From DAIOXA01 sp050949165 (GTDB lineage: Bacteria; Bacillota; Proteinivoracia; UBA4975): 64,000 nt of DNA. The stretch covers positions 62,001 to 126,000 of the forward strand of contig JBMNFF010000003.1 of the NCBI GenBank assembly GCA_050949165.1, in the 5' to 3' direction. Both the position numbers and the translations under genes were made by a program. Under the pieces are notes generated by a model that was not told the DNA's origin, made no database searches, and was given only the letters and a program-made list of their open reading frames with translations. Positions within the stretch are counted from its first letter, which is position 1, and each line of letters begins with the position of its first letter. Shown here piece by piece: positions 26,901-33,304 of the stretch.

Positions 26901-27276
26901 TTTTCACCATGCGTCGGAGGACGGGAAGTATCTCATTATGGGGAATGGCACACAGGCTTATGCCATAGCCGCCGAGCAGCCGCAGCGGGATAATCCCTTA
27001 AAGCACGTCGAGGACACCATAGAGCAGAACGACAACAATTTTGACGGGCTTATCAACAATACGCCGCAAACGCCCACCGTTGCAGATTTTGAGCAGCGGG
27101 CAAAGGCGGGGGAAGCGATTTCCGTTACCGACCTTGCAAAAGCGGTAAAAGCCGAGAAACGGGAACAGCCGCAGAAAAAACCGTCCATTTTGAAGAAGCT
27201 GGACGAATACAAGAAACAGGCGGCGCAGCAGCCGAAAGATAAACAGAAAGAGCATAAAAAGGATTTGGAGGTTTGA
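23929..27276 (+). CDS. Multidomain anti-defence protein: ArdA-like + ArdC/LtrC-like + YodL + DUF4316
   Basis: A 1115-residue fusion. Residues 1-235: unassigned helical N-terminus. 237-400: ArdA-like DNA-mimic antirestriction domain, acidic (MIGNRSRFDAGDPGGYW). About 500-780: ArdC/LtrC-like domain with ssDNA-binding-type N-part (YSLNNTILIAMQ) and an HEIAH zinc motif (H685-H689). 788-890: YodL-like domain (FSIYQLKRG). 950-1115: DUF4316 (TPRGNFHITDMS). ArdA blocks type I restriction; ArdC protects incoming DNA, so the protein likely defends the element just after transfer. An internal AAAGGAG lies 9 nt before Met237 (24637), so a shorter product is possible. First gene after shared leader copy A. 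Confidence 0.85.
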   Translation: MPYSSYDHDKLEAAETMRIERRIYFEAKDREIAPYASLPIAQLLSMRSESAAAEQAIFDDLKERAAAWEEQAGRTLLLDKTLEYVRTPHVQHTANEWQTTEHNRHIRSNRVYQMNYYIYENTRYDKEAQKSIPYSWTLTWSVRTNSPSRTQAKIAGQDRKVFTDKAAMEKYLNGRIKAYDRLFTEISPPIPQEYADYFKVNGMLMPDYTIEGEEPPQQQQAAAIPENTGQEKEREHMSEQFSIMIGNRSRFDAGDPGGYWLDMPATKEQLHEAMRNVGITADNPQDFSIRGYSDDPEKHIALPYEMVCAADVDELNFLAARLEQLDPAEVGKLNAALQQKNGLANIGQVIDFTYNVDFYVHIPEVHNYHDLGDYYLNQSGMVQMPEEWKGGIDLSTFGRNAAAQEKGAFTEYGYIVESGDEWERQFEGREVPEEYRIMSYPQPERGEQDKAYMDAAETQQADAQAAEPQQPRPVVPIILTSEKPAEKVKEITARLEQGVQAIFDSDRYKEFLTAMSKFHDYSLNNTILIAMQGGNLVMGFRQWEKEFDRHVKKGEKGIKIFAPAPYKVKKLVDKIDPETRKPMLDREGKVVKEEKEITVPAFKVITVFDISQTEGKEFPDLSVKPLLADVEQYEDFFAALEKASPVPIAFEQITNGANGYFSLTDKRIAIKEGVSELQAVKTAIHEIAHAKLHDVDLNAPPEQQNRVDRHTCEVEAESVAYTVCQHFGLDTSDYSFGYVAGWSSGKEMTELKASLETIQTTAKELITEIEGHFTELQQQRQAEQEQGDTFSIYQLKRGDETRDLRFEPYDRLQAAGLTIDRVNYELVYTAPLTKDMTLGDIWERFNIDHPADFKGHSLSVSDIVVLHQNDEDTAHYVDSIGFQQVPEFLQEQQTPVFDKLPPEQQQALSDTVQDTLQMLVDADKRIYGDVTGKTLEAIAAQGYSYKDGQLEKQQPEATPDSLLTGETVRTPRGNFHITDMSREQIEAAGFGFHHASEDGKYLIMGNGTQAYAIAAEQPQRDNPLKHVEDTIEQNDNNFDGLINNTPQTPTVADFEQRAKAGEAISVTDLAKAVKAEKREQPQKKPSILKKLDEYKKQAAQQPKDKQKEHKKDLEV

Positions 27277-27280
27277 TAGC

Positions 27281-27490
27281 ATGAATACCCGCTTTACCAT
27301 TGAGGAAGAAAACATTGTTGCGATCTACGCCGAGGACAGCCGGGAAACAACGCTTGAAAATATCCTTGCCGCCATGCCCTACATGGACGAGGATATGCGC
27401 CAGCTTGCCGCCGCAGCGGTGAACAAGCTGCAAGCCATGACGGACAGCGAGTTTTCCGAAAGGGAGTTTATCTTGACCGACGAGGAATAG
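27281..27490 (+). CDS. Transposon-transfer-assisting protein (TTRAP family)
   Basis: A 69-residue acidic protein matching the TTRAP family (FTIEEENIVAIY, then MPYMDEDMRQLA). The family is fixed in Tn1549-like elements next to the LtrC-type gene; biochemical role unknown. ATG at 27281, 4 nt after the stop of the previous gene, with GGAGG inside that gene's end. Confidence 0.88.
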   Translation: MNTRFTIEEENIVAIYAEDSRETTLENILAAMPYMDEDMRQLAAAAVNKLQAMTDSEFSEREFILTDEE

Positions 27491-27498
27491 CCCATAGA

Positions 27499-27549
27499 GA
27501 ACAGGGGCGCGGTTGCCGATTTCCGGCACCGCGCCCCTGTTCTTTTTTT
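27499..27549 (+). terminator. Strong terminator between the ArdA/ArdC operon and the convergent relaxase operon
   Basis: A 14-bp GC-rich stem (GAACAGGGGCGCGG / CCGCGCCCCTGTTC) with an inner TGCCG/CGGCA extension and seven T. Confidence 0.92.
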
Positions 27550-27554
27550 GTCCT

Positions 27555-27580
27555 TGCGTGGACAATTAGAAAGCCGTTTT
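27555..27580 (-). repeat. 26-nt repeat, copy 2 (inverted copy of 8887-8912)
   Basis: Reads on the minus strand as the same 26 nt found before the HTH gene at 8937. It lies in the 200-bp gap (27491-27691) between convergent operons, downstream of both. No gene was seen in the rest of that gap. Confidence 0.8.
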
Positions 27581-27691
27581 TGCGGGTTTGAATATACTTT
27601 ATCGTCTATGTCGTTTTCATGCGCTGGAAGCCGCAGAAACACAGGCGTTTTCAGCCCTTAACATTCCACTTGCCACCCCATGTTTTGCGCC

Positions 27692-29026
27692 TTATCGCTC
27701 CTGCTCCCGCGCCCTGCTTTGGGACGGGTAAAGAATACTATCGACGTTCTTTTTGACAACGCCGTATTCCTGCATTTGCTTCTTGGCTTGCCGATAATCT
27801 TCATACAATTTGGTTTTCCTGTCGTTTAAGCTTCTATACTCCTTGCGCAGCGCGGCGAGATCGGGCAGCTTCTTTATCTGCATTTCCTTTAATGCCCTTG
27901 CCGCAGCTTCAAACAGGATAATTTCGCTTTCATGCCCCCGCAGATACTTTTCCTTGTCCGGCGATTTTCGGTATTCATCGTAAATCGGTTTTAACTGTCG
28001 GTATGTGGTGGTGTGCTTGATAAGCAGCGACAAATCAGACATACGCTGTTCCACTTCCTTAACCGCCTTTGCCGCCGCGTCATGAGCGGTCATAATATCG
28101 GCTATCTTGCTTTCAAGTTCGCTATAATACTCAATCTTGTTTTCGGTTAGGAAGTTCATGCTTTTAGCAGCCTGTTTCAGATTATGGATTTTTGCCCACC
28201 GTTCATAGCCCGCCGACTGTTGGGCTTTGATACTGTTTTCAAGATCGACGACAAGCCGGATTTTCTTATCTTCCCGCAGCGTTTTTGTTTTGGCAACATA
28301 CACGCCCTTGATACGCTCCTTTATCGCTTCTTCCGTATAGGCCGCGCCGAGCGTCTTTGTGCGGGTAAACCGTTCCTGTCCGGCAGCGCGAAAGGAAATG
28401 TATTTGCCCTGTTTGATTTCATACCCCATTTCCTGCAAGCGGCGCAGCAGTTCGTCAAAATCTTTCACTTGGGGAATGAGAGTATCTATCGCCGTTTTCA
28501 GCTTTGCTTTGTAGCTTGTCCCTTGCTTTTCGGCGGTGTATTCTGCATAGCTTTTTCCCTTGTCCTGTCCCGGTACGACGACGGATAGCCCATGCTCTTT
28601 ACATATCCTGTCGCTGGTGCGCCGGATAAAGTGATAGCTTTGCTTGTTGGAATGGTACTTTTTGTAGTCAACGAAGCTAACCGCGTTGAAAATCAAGTGA
28701 TTATGCAGATGGTCTTTATCGACGTGAGTTGTCAAAACAAACTCATACTTGCCGCCTAATACCGCCCCGGCAAGTTCCATGCCGATTTTGTGCGCTTCTT
28801 CCGGTGTGGTTTCTCCCACCGCAAAGGATTGTATCAAGTGCCGCCCTAAATGTGTGCCGCGATCTCCGGCAGCTTCCCGCGTCCATGCAAACTCAATATC
28901 GGCGGTTTCCAGCCCGCAGCCGAAAGAGGACGCAAGCAGCTTCCCGTCTGTCTTTTCGGGATTTAAGATATAGTCTATCGCAGCCTTTAAGGTTGATTTA
29001 ATAGGGTGCGTCTTTGTAACCGCCAT
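27692..29026 (-). CDS. Relaxase / mobilization nuclease (MobA, MOBP type)
   Basis: A 444-residue relaxase that nicks the origin of transfer and leads the strand into the recipient. The histidine triad HVDKDHLHNH is at 101-110, and a conserved Tyr (DYIL, about 19) is a candidate nucleophile. C-terminal half is a long charged coiled coil. Start ATG at 29026 overlaps mobC by 40 nt. It runs opposite to the rest of the transfer genes, and the likely oriT lies upstream of mobC (29317-29517). Confidence 0.92.
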   Translation of the reverse strand: MAVTKTHPIKSTLKAAIDYILNPEKTDGKLLASSFGCGLETADIEFAWTREAAGDRGTHLGRHLIQSFAVGETTPEEAHKIGMELAGAVLGGKYEFVLTTHVDKDHLHNHLIFNAVSFVDYKKYHSNKQSYHFIRRTSDRICKEHGLSVVVPGQDKGKSYAEYTAEKQGTSYKAKLKTAIDTLIPQVKDFDELLRRLQEMGYEIKQGKYISFRAAGQERFTRTKTLGAAYTEEAIKERIKGVYVAKTKTLREDKKIRLVVDLENSIKAQQSAGYERWAKIHNLKQAAKSMNFLTENKIEYYSELESKIADIMTAHDAAAKAVKEVEQRMSDLSLLIKHTTTYRQLKPIYDEYRKSPDKEKYLRGHESEIILFEAAARALKEMQIKKLPDLAALRKEYRSLNDRKTKLYEDYRQAKKQMQEYGVVKKNVDSILYPSQSRAREQER

Positions 29027-29316
29027 ATCTCGTCCACCGCCTTTTTAATGTCCTCTATATCCTGCCTGTAAACCGTCCCCGTCGCATTGGCGCGTTTTGC
29101 AATTTGGTTGATGTTCCGGCTCACCGCTTGCAGTTCCCGGATATATGCTTTTGTGTCGCTTCGGTCAACGACAAGAATATACCCGTCTATCGCCATTTTA
29201 CGGAAGTATGCCCCATACTGCTTTATGGGAAGCTGCTTCATCTTCTCGTCGATCAGCCGCTTTTCTTCTTCCGTAACGTAAAACTTCATCTGTATATTTC
29301 TCTTTCGGTTTTCCAT
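28987..29316 (-). CDS. mobC: MobC family relaxosome accessory protein
   Basis: A 109-residue protein with a ribbon-helix-helix-like N-terminus (NIQMKFYVTEEEKRLIDEKM) and the MobC helix (SRNINQIAKRANATG). MobC binds near oriT and helps the relaxase open the nick site. Start ATG follows AAAGGCGGTGCGG. Directly upstream lies copy B of the shared leader repeat. Confidence 0.9.
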   Translation of the reverse strand: MENRKRNIQMKFYVTEEEKRLIDEKMKQLPIKQYGAYFRKMAIDGYILVVDRSDTKAYIRELQAVSRNINQIAKRANATGTVYRQDIEDIKKAVDEIWRLQRRTLLNQP

Positions 29317-29334
29317 TTCCGCACCGCCTTTCGG

Positions 29335-29402
29335 TATAAGGGTTTGGGATTATCCCAACAAGCATTTTCCGCAAACGGGTACTCGTTTGCTGTGCTTGCT
29401 AT
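29335..29402 (-). repeat. Shared leader repeat, copy B, upstream of mobC
   Basis: Inverted copy of the two blocks at 23800-23900, with a 6-nt linker instead of the terminator. It holds the palindromes GCAAACG...CGTTTGC and TTGGGATAATCCCAA. Being immediately upstream of mobC-relaxase, it is also the best candidate region for oriT. Confidence 0.8.
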
Positions 29403-29461
29403 CTACTCCATACCCCCACCGAAAGGCGGTATTTGTTGCGCGTTCCTTTGATTTTGGACGC

Positions 29462-29495
29462 AAAAAAAGATTGCAGCCGCCATGCGCTGCAATCT
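29462..29495 (-). terminator. Terminator of the XRE regulator gene
   Basis: On the minus strand, a 10-bp stem (AGATTGCAGC / GCTGCAATCT) with an 8-nt loop followed by seven T. Confidence 0.88.
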
Positions 29496-29517
29496 CCCGA
29501 TTTCTCATATTGTGAGG

Positions 29518-29880
29518 TTAATCCTCTGCTTTTTCGACTTCCGTTATCTCCCTTGCTGTTGCGGTTACAATCCGTATGCCTTTATCGCTCATACCGTCCA
29601 GCAGCGCGTCAAGCTGCCGCCGCCCGGTGGATTTCTCCGCATTGCTGTTCGGGAAGAAAAATTGATCTACCGAAATATGATACCGGGTTACAAGGTCATA
29701 GAATACCTGTAAACTCGGCTGTTGTCCCTTGTTCTCGATATTCGCAAGGTAGCGCGGGGAAATATATAACTCGTCGCTTACCTTTTTGCGGCTCTCGCCG
29801 TATTCATTTCTCGCGGCTTTTATAGCTGCCCCGAAAGCCTTAAAGTCGTACAATGGTACGGGTCTTTTTGCCATTTTCAT
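29518..29880 (-). CDS. XRE-family helix-turn-helix regulator
   Basis: A 120-residue protein with an N-terminal Cro/CI-type HTH at about 15-70 (RKKVSDELYISPRYLANIENKGQQPSL), then a C-terminal region of unknown fold. Similar regulators precede the cargo or relaxase region in Tn1549-like elements and probably repress transfer genes. Starts at 29880 and 29874 are both possible; AGGGTGA is 8 nt before the second ATG. It is divergent from the cargo promoter at 29968. Confidence 0.88.
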   Translation of the reverse strand: MKMAKRPVPLYDFKAFGAAIKAARNEYGESRKKVSDELYISPRYLANIENKGQQPSLQVFYDLVTRYHISVDQFFFPNSNAEKSTGRRQLDALLDGMSDKGIRIVTATAREITEVEKAED

Positions 29881-29967
29881 TCACCCTGTTACATTTTACA
29901 GTTCACCTTTCTTTTTGGATATGTCCACACAATTCATATCATTAGGTTAAATACTTCCTGTTGTGTA

Positions 29968-29996
29968 TTGACAGTAGACTGATTTTCTGATAAAAT
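29968..29996 (+). promoter_or_regulatory. Consensus promoter of the RlmN/Cfr-like cargo operon
   Basis: Perfect TTGACA (29968-29973), 17-nt spacer, TAAAAT (29991-29996). It drives the leader peptide at 30025. AT content rises sharply from about here to 31.5 kb compared with the rest of the element. Confidence 0.85.
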
Positions 29997-30024
29997 AAAA
30001 TTTATGTAAAAGGAGGCGGCGTTT

Positions 30025-30051
30025 ATGTTGCATAGCATGCGTATTAGATAA
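30025..30051 (+). CDS. Leader peptide of the RlmN/Cfr-like operon (8 aa, MLHSMRIR)
   Basis: An 8-codon reading frame with an excellent AAAAGGAGG ribosome site 7 nt upstream, 29 nt after the promoter and followed by two hairpins, the second a terminator. Its position and size match leader peptides that sense ribosome-targeting drugs, as proposed for tet(M)-type and erm/cfr-type genes. The coding bases CATAGCATGCG can pair with GCGGATGCTATA at 30110-30121, giving alternative RNA folds. Confidence 0.7.
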   Translation: MLHSMRIR

Positions 30052-30247
30052 GCATTGAAAAAAAGGATTTTCCCATTTTCAACATGGGCTTTTTTGTCAT
30101 GCTTATTTTGCGGATGCTATACAAAAAACTAACGACGTATAGATATAGTATAGACATAGTGCAAGCTATGCCTTAGTTTTGTTGTACTGCTCTGTGCATT
30201 ATAAATGCAGGTCAATGCTCATGTTGCGGATTGACCTGCATTTTTTT
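30052..30247 (+). promoter_or_regulatory. Attenuator region with two alternative hairpins
   Basis: First hairpin: an imperfect stem AAGCAT...ATGCTT enclosing CCCAT-loop-ATGGG followed by CTTTTTTG (30050-30105), itself terminator-like. Second hairpin: see the terminator at 30206-30247. Between them lies a segment (30110-30121) complementary to the leader peptide start. A stalled ribosome on the leader peptide would alter pairing and allow read-through into the KTR and RlmN-like genes. The mechanism is inferred. Confidence 0.65.
30206..30247 (+). terminator. Attenuator terminator upstream of the cargo genes
   Basis: A perfect 11-bp stem (TGCAGGTCAAT / ATTGACCTGCA) with a 13-nt loop and seven T, placed after the leader peptide and 26 nt before the first cargo gene. 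Confidence 0.9.
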
Positions 30248-30272
30248 GTGTAAAAAGGACGAGTGAAATATA

Positions 30273-30458
30273 ATGCTTAAAAAATATTGGATAAAATGTC
30301 CGATTTGTAACGGAAAGACGAGAGTTCAAGTATTTCATAATACTGTATTAAAAGATTTTCCTCTTTTCTGCCCTAAATGCAAATTGACGCATATCATTGA
30401 TGTAGAAAAATTAGAGATTGTAATCAAAAATACAGAAAAACAAACTTTTATTATTTAG
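30273..30458 (+). CDS. Cysteine-rich KTR domain protein
   Basis: A 61-residue protein with a zinc-ribbon pattern: KCPICNGKTRVQV at 9-21 and FCPKCK at 33-38. The KTR signature after the first CXXC names the family, small proteins found beside resistance genes on Tn916/Tn1549-like elements. Role unknown. Start ATG after AAAAGGACGAG; ends 16 nt before the RlmN-like gene, so co-transcribed with it under the attenuator. Confidence 0.85.
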   Translation: MLKKYWIKCPICNGKTRVQVFHNTVLKDFPLFCPKCKLTHIIDVEKLEIVIKNTEKQTFII

Positions 30459-30474
30459 AAGAAAGGATATAAAA

Positions 30475-31458
30475 ATGAAACGTTTACCTAAATATACGCC
30501 TGCGGAAGTACGGAATGATCCATACGGATTTACTTACAAAGAAATGTCGGAAGTTATTGGCGAGAATGAAGCAAAAGCCTTATATGAAGAATTATATAAG
30601 CAATTACCACGCAAAAAAAATCTATCAATGTTGGTAAAAAATATTTGCAAAAGCAGTGATACTGAAAAGTATGTTTACGAACTGAAAGACAACAAATACA
30701 TTGAAACGGTTTTTATCAAGCGGCGAGATGGTGGAACTGTTTGCGTGAGCACACAAGTCGGTTGTCCTGTTGGTTGTATTTTTTGTGAGTCCGGGCGAAA
30801 TGGCTTTGTTCGTAATCTAACATCGTCAGAAATCGTACAACAGATTATATTGTTGCGTCGAAAAGTAAACCGTATCGTTTTTATGGGTATGGGAGAGCCT
30901 TTATTCAATTATGACAACTTGATAAAAGCAATCCATATTCTCCGAGATAGATATGGGCTCAACTTTCCAACCGACGGCATTACCATATCAACAGTTGGTC
31001 CGGTCGATCAATTAAAAAAATTGCGCGAGGAACATCTTAAAATTCAGTTGACAATATCTTTACACGCAGCAACACAATCTGCAAGAAATCGTATTATTCC
31101 TCACATGCGCATATATGCTATTGAAGATGTTGTTAAGCAAGCCTTATCCTATTCTGAAAGGCATAATCGCAAAATTGTCTTTGCGTATTTGCTTTTACCG
31201 GGTATAAATGACCGGCCCTCAGATGTAAGACAACTTGCAAAATGGTTTCGGGGCAAAAAAGTTATGATTAACGTGTTACAATACAACCCAACAAGCAATT
31301 CAAGAATTAAAGCACCACAGAAACGGGAAATAGTTGCATTCAAACATCAATTAGAGCAAGCAGGACTTGAAGTTACTATGAGAGTTTCTCATGGCAGAGA
31401 GATTAACGCGGCTTGTGGACAGTTAGCTAACACATATAATAAATTCAAAAAAAAATGA
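30475..31458 (+). CDS. RlmN/Cfr-family radical SAM 23S rRNA methyltransferase
   Basis: A 327-residue enzyme expected to methylate A2503 of 23S rRNA. The radical SAM cluster is C97-X3-C101-X2-C104 (GCPVGCIFC). Both extra cysteines of the RlmN/Cfr mechanism are present: C90 (TVCVSTQVGC) and the methyl-carrying C314 (INAACGQL). Body motifs MGMGEPLFNYDN, STVGP and ISLHA follow the RlmN pattern, with FCESG replacing the common FCATG. RlmN methylates C2 as housekeeping; Cfr methylates C8 and gives multidrug resistance. The sequence is nearer RlmN in motifs, but its mobile setting, AT-rich composition and drug-type attenuator point to an inducible resistance role. Which carbon it modifies cannot be told from sequence alone. 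Confidence 0.87.
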   Translation: MKRLPKYTPAEVRNDPYGFTYKEMSEVIGENEAKALYEELYKQLPRKKNLSMLVKNICKSSDTEKYVYELKDNKYIETVFIKRRDGGTVCVSTQVGCPVGCIFCESGRNGFVRNLTSSEIVQQIILLRRKVNRIVFMGMGEPLFNYDNLIKAIHILRDRYGLNFPTDGITISTVGPVDQLKKLREEHLKIQLTISLHAATQSARNRIIPHMRIYAIEDVVKQALSYSERHNRKIVFAYLLLPGINDRPSDVRQLAKWFRGKKVMINVLQYNPTSNSRIKAPQKREIVAFKHQLEQAGLEVTMRVSHGREINAACGQLANTYNKFKKK

Positions 31459-31486
31459 TTAAAAGTGCCAGACGCATAGACGCAGA

Positions 31487-31534
31487 GCCGATAACGCATT
31501 AGGTCAAAAAACCTATGTGTTATCGGCTTTTTTA
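31487..31534 (+). terminator. Terminator of the cargo operon
   Basis: A long imperfect stem (about 16 bp, GCCGATAACGCATTAGGT with ACCTATGTGTTATCGGC) followed by seven T, 29 nt after the RlmN-like stop. Confidence 0.92.
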
Positions 31535-31611
31535 TTTAATATTGCGCAAAAGCCGCTGTTCCCTATTATAGAATGGATTGCGGGTAGTGTATTAAAGTCG
31601 CCCTTTTTTAA

Positions 31612-31656
31612 GGATACGGCGGTATCGGGGAGGTATCGCCGTGTCCATTTTTATTT
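31612..31656 (+). terminator. Second hairpin with T-rich tail in the gap 31459-31931
   Basis: Stem of about 14 bp with G-U pairs (GGATACGGCGGTATC and GGTATCGCCGTGTCC) followed by ATTTTTATTT. In the surrounding 473-bp gap I see three terminators and no convincing gene. Confidence 0.7.
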
Positions 31657-31768
31657 ACTGTAACCCGCCTAATGCTTTGCGGTCAAAAAAAGCTATGCTC
31701 CGCAAGCGGGATATTCCGGCTATGAATGTGAACTGTCAATACATTTAGCTACTGCTTACATTTCCTTT

Positions 31769-31810
31769 GCGCCCGTCCGCGTCTTGCGGACGGGCGCATT
31801 TTGCTTTTTT
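31769..31810 (+). terminator. Third hairpin upstream of the sigma-like gene
   Basis: Perfect 12-bp stem (GCGCCCGTCCGC / GCGGACGGGCGC), 5-nt loop, then ATTTTGCTTTTTT. It insulates or attenuates the sigma/ORF8 pair starting at 31932. Confidence 0.85.
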
Positions 31811-31931
31811 CAACTTTTTTCTGAAAAGCGCACTCAAGAGCCATCTCCCGAACGGGTACGGAGCGAAAGGGGCAGAGAGGACAAGCCCTTAACTCCCGTC
31901 CTCTACTCCACGCGGGAAGGAGGTGAACTCT

Positions 31932-32369
31932 ATGGAGCTATCTTCTTCCGACAAGGAAAGAATACAACATCAGTACGACGCATTAGCAAAGAAAACTTTG
32001 GTCGGCGAAGCGAAAAGCCACCGCCGCACTCTTGCGAAACGCGCAGCACGCGAAGTTACTTTTTCGGATTTGAGCGAAAGCGAACTCGCGCAGCTTTTCA
32101 CAACGGACGAATACGAAAGCGATTATTTCCGTTTTCAAGTGTCCGGCTTTGATGTACTCGTCAAAAATGAACTGCTTGCCGAAGCCCTTAACGCTTTGCC
32201 CGAAAGGAAACGCGACATTATCCTTTTGTCCTACTTCTTGGATATGAGCGACGCGGAAATTGGCGAACTGCTGAATGTTGTACGCACGACGGTTTTCCGG
32301 CACAGGAAATCCGCGCTTGCGAAAATCAAACAGTATTTGGAGGGAAAAGCAGATGATGAATACCGTTAG
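31932..32369 (+). CDS. Sigma-70 region 4-like regulator (Tn916 ORF7-like)
   Basis: A 145-residue protein with a sigma region 4 type HTH in its C-terminal half (ALPERKRDIILLSYFLDMSDAEIGELLNVVRTTVFRHR). Homologues in Tn916-like elements regulate transfer and recombination genes. I take ATG 31932 (AAGGAGG 8 nt upstream) over the in-frame GTG at 31923. Overlaps the next gene by 17 nt. Confidence 0.88.
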   Translation: MELSSSDKERIQHQYDALAKKTLVGEAKSHRRTLAKRAAREVTFSDLSESELAQLFTTDEYESDYFRFQVSGFDVLVKNELLAEALNALPERKRDIILLSYFLDMSDAEIGELLNVVRTTVFRHRKSALAKIKQYLEGKADDEYR

Positions 32370-32595
32370 GAAGTCTGAAAATCTGTTGCCGTTCCCTGTC
32401 ATTTCCGCAGCGGCAAACGGCGACACAACCGCCATGTGCGCGATCTTGAAGCACTACGAGGGTTACATAGCGAAACTTTGTACCCGCACGCTGAAAGACG
32501 ACGCGGGCAATACCTATTCCTATGTGGACGAGGAAATGCGTAACAGGCTGCAAGTGCGCCTTATTACCCGCACCCTTGCTTTTCATGTAGGATAA
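32353..32595 (+). CDS. Tn916 ORF8-like helix-turn-helix protein
   Basis: An 80-residue protein with the ORF8 pattern: PFPVISAAANGDTTAMCAILKHYEGYIAKL at 14-43, a HTH_16-type domain. Always paired with the sigma-like gene in conjugative transposons; together they probably set expression of the recombination functions. Start ATG after GGAGGGAAAAGCAG; a second ATG follows directly. Confidence 0.85.
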   Translation: MMNTVRKSENLLPFPVISAAANGDTTAMCAILKHYEGYIAKLCTRTLKDDAGNTYSYVDEEMRNRLQVRLITRTLAFHVG

Positions 32596-33053
32596 TCTTT
32601 TAGCCCATGCGGGGAGCGTGTCCCCTTTCCACGCTTCCCGTTATGGGCTATTTGTCGTTCCGCAAAAGCATATCCGCTGTTGATGTGCTTTTGCAGGCCG
32701 ACAAAGCCTATTGTTCTTTGACAAAGAAAGCGGCCTTTGGTGCGCAGCATAACAGGCAAACGGGTACATTCCGTCTGTACCGAGCCAGTCGGCGGGTACG
32801 CCATGACAGCTTTTCCCCATAGGGGAAAAGCCGAGCGAGAACTACCGCGCCGTAAAACAGGTTTAGCAGCTTGTGGGCGACGACATACAAGGCGGCACAA
32901 TGATACTCCCGCGTTGAACACCCTCAAAGTATTGCGCGGCGCACCCATAAGCATGGGCCGGGGTGAAACTCCCGTGAGGTTGCAGCTAACAACCGCCCGT
33001 TTTTGCCTTTTGACGAATATAGTTTATCCATACAGGAAAAGGAGGTTTTTCTA
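32596..33053 (+). other. Structured non-coding region upstream of tnpW
   Basis: A 458-bp gap. It opens with a large imperfect stem (32602-32619 with 32631-32649: AGCCCAT...ATGGGCT and AGCGT...ACGCT). Near its middle is a perfect palindrome GCTTTTCCCC-AT-GGGGAAAAGC type (32809-32831), and further complementary segments lie around 32935-32975. A 105-codon frame (32737-33054) crosses these hairpins, has no ribosome site and looks unlike a folded protein. I favour an RNA or recombination-control site over a gene. Confidence 0.5.
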
Positions 33054-33227
33054 ATGGATAAAAAACAGACAATTACAACCGAACGCAAAATAGGGAAAAT
33101 CACCTATCTTGTTCAAGCGTTGCCGAGTGAAAAGGCAACCGATACAATCCATAAAAAGATTGAGAAACTCATTGTAAAGGATTTGCAGAAAAAGCCCGGA
33201 AATCCGGGATTTTTAGCGTCCGAGTAG
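33054..33227 (+). CDS. tnpW: Transposon-encoded protein TnpW
   Basis: A 57-residue protein matching TnpW (TTERKIGKITYLVQALPSE, then HKKIEKLI). TnpW lies directly before the serine recombinase in Tn4451-type and related elements; it may modulate excision. Start ATG has GGAAAAGGAGG 8 nt upstream. Not long enough to be easily noticed, but position and pattern are convincing. Confidence 0.88.
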   Translation: MDKKQTITTERKIGKITYLVQALPSEKATDTIHKKIEKLIVKDLQKKPGNPGFLASE

Positions 33228-33304
33228 TGCATTAGGCGGCGGGATATGGTATAATGATAGCAACACATTATACCTGTTTATTCGGCTGTCGGAAAGGAGG
33301 ACTA

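Noticed and set aside
32737..33054. A 105-codon frame upstream of tnpW.
   Set aside because: No ribosome site, crosses stable hairpins, and an odd Arg/Thr/Pro-rich translation; treated as part of the structured non-coding region.
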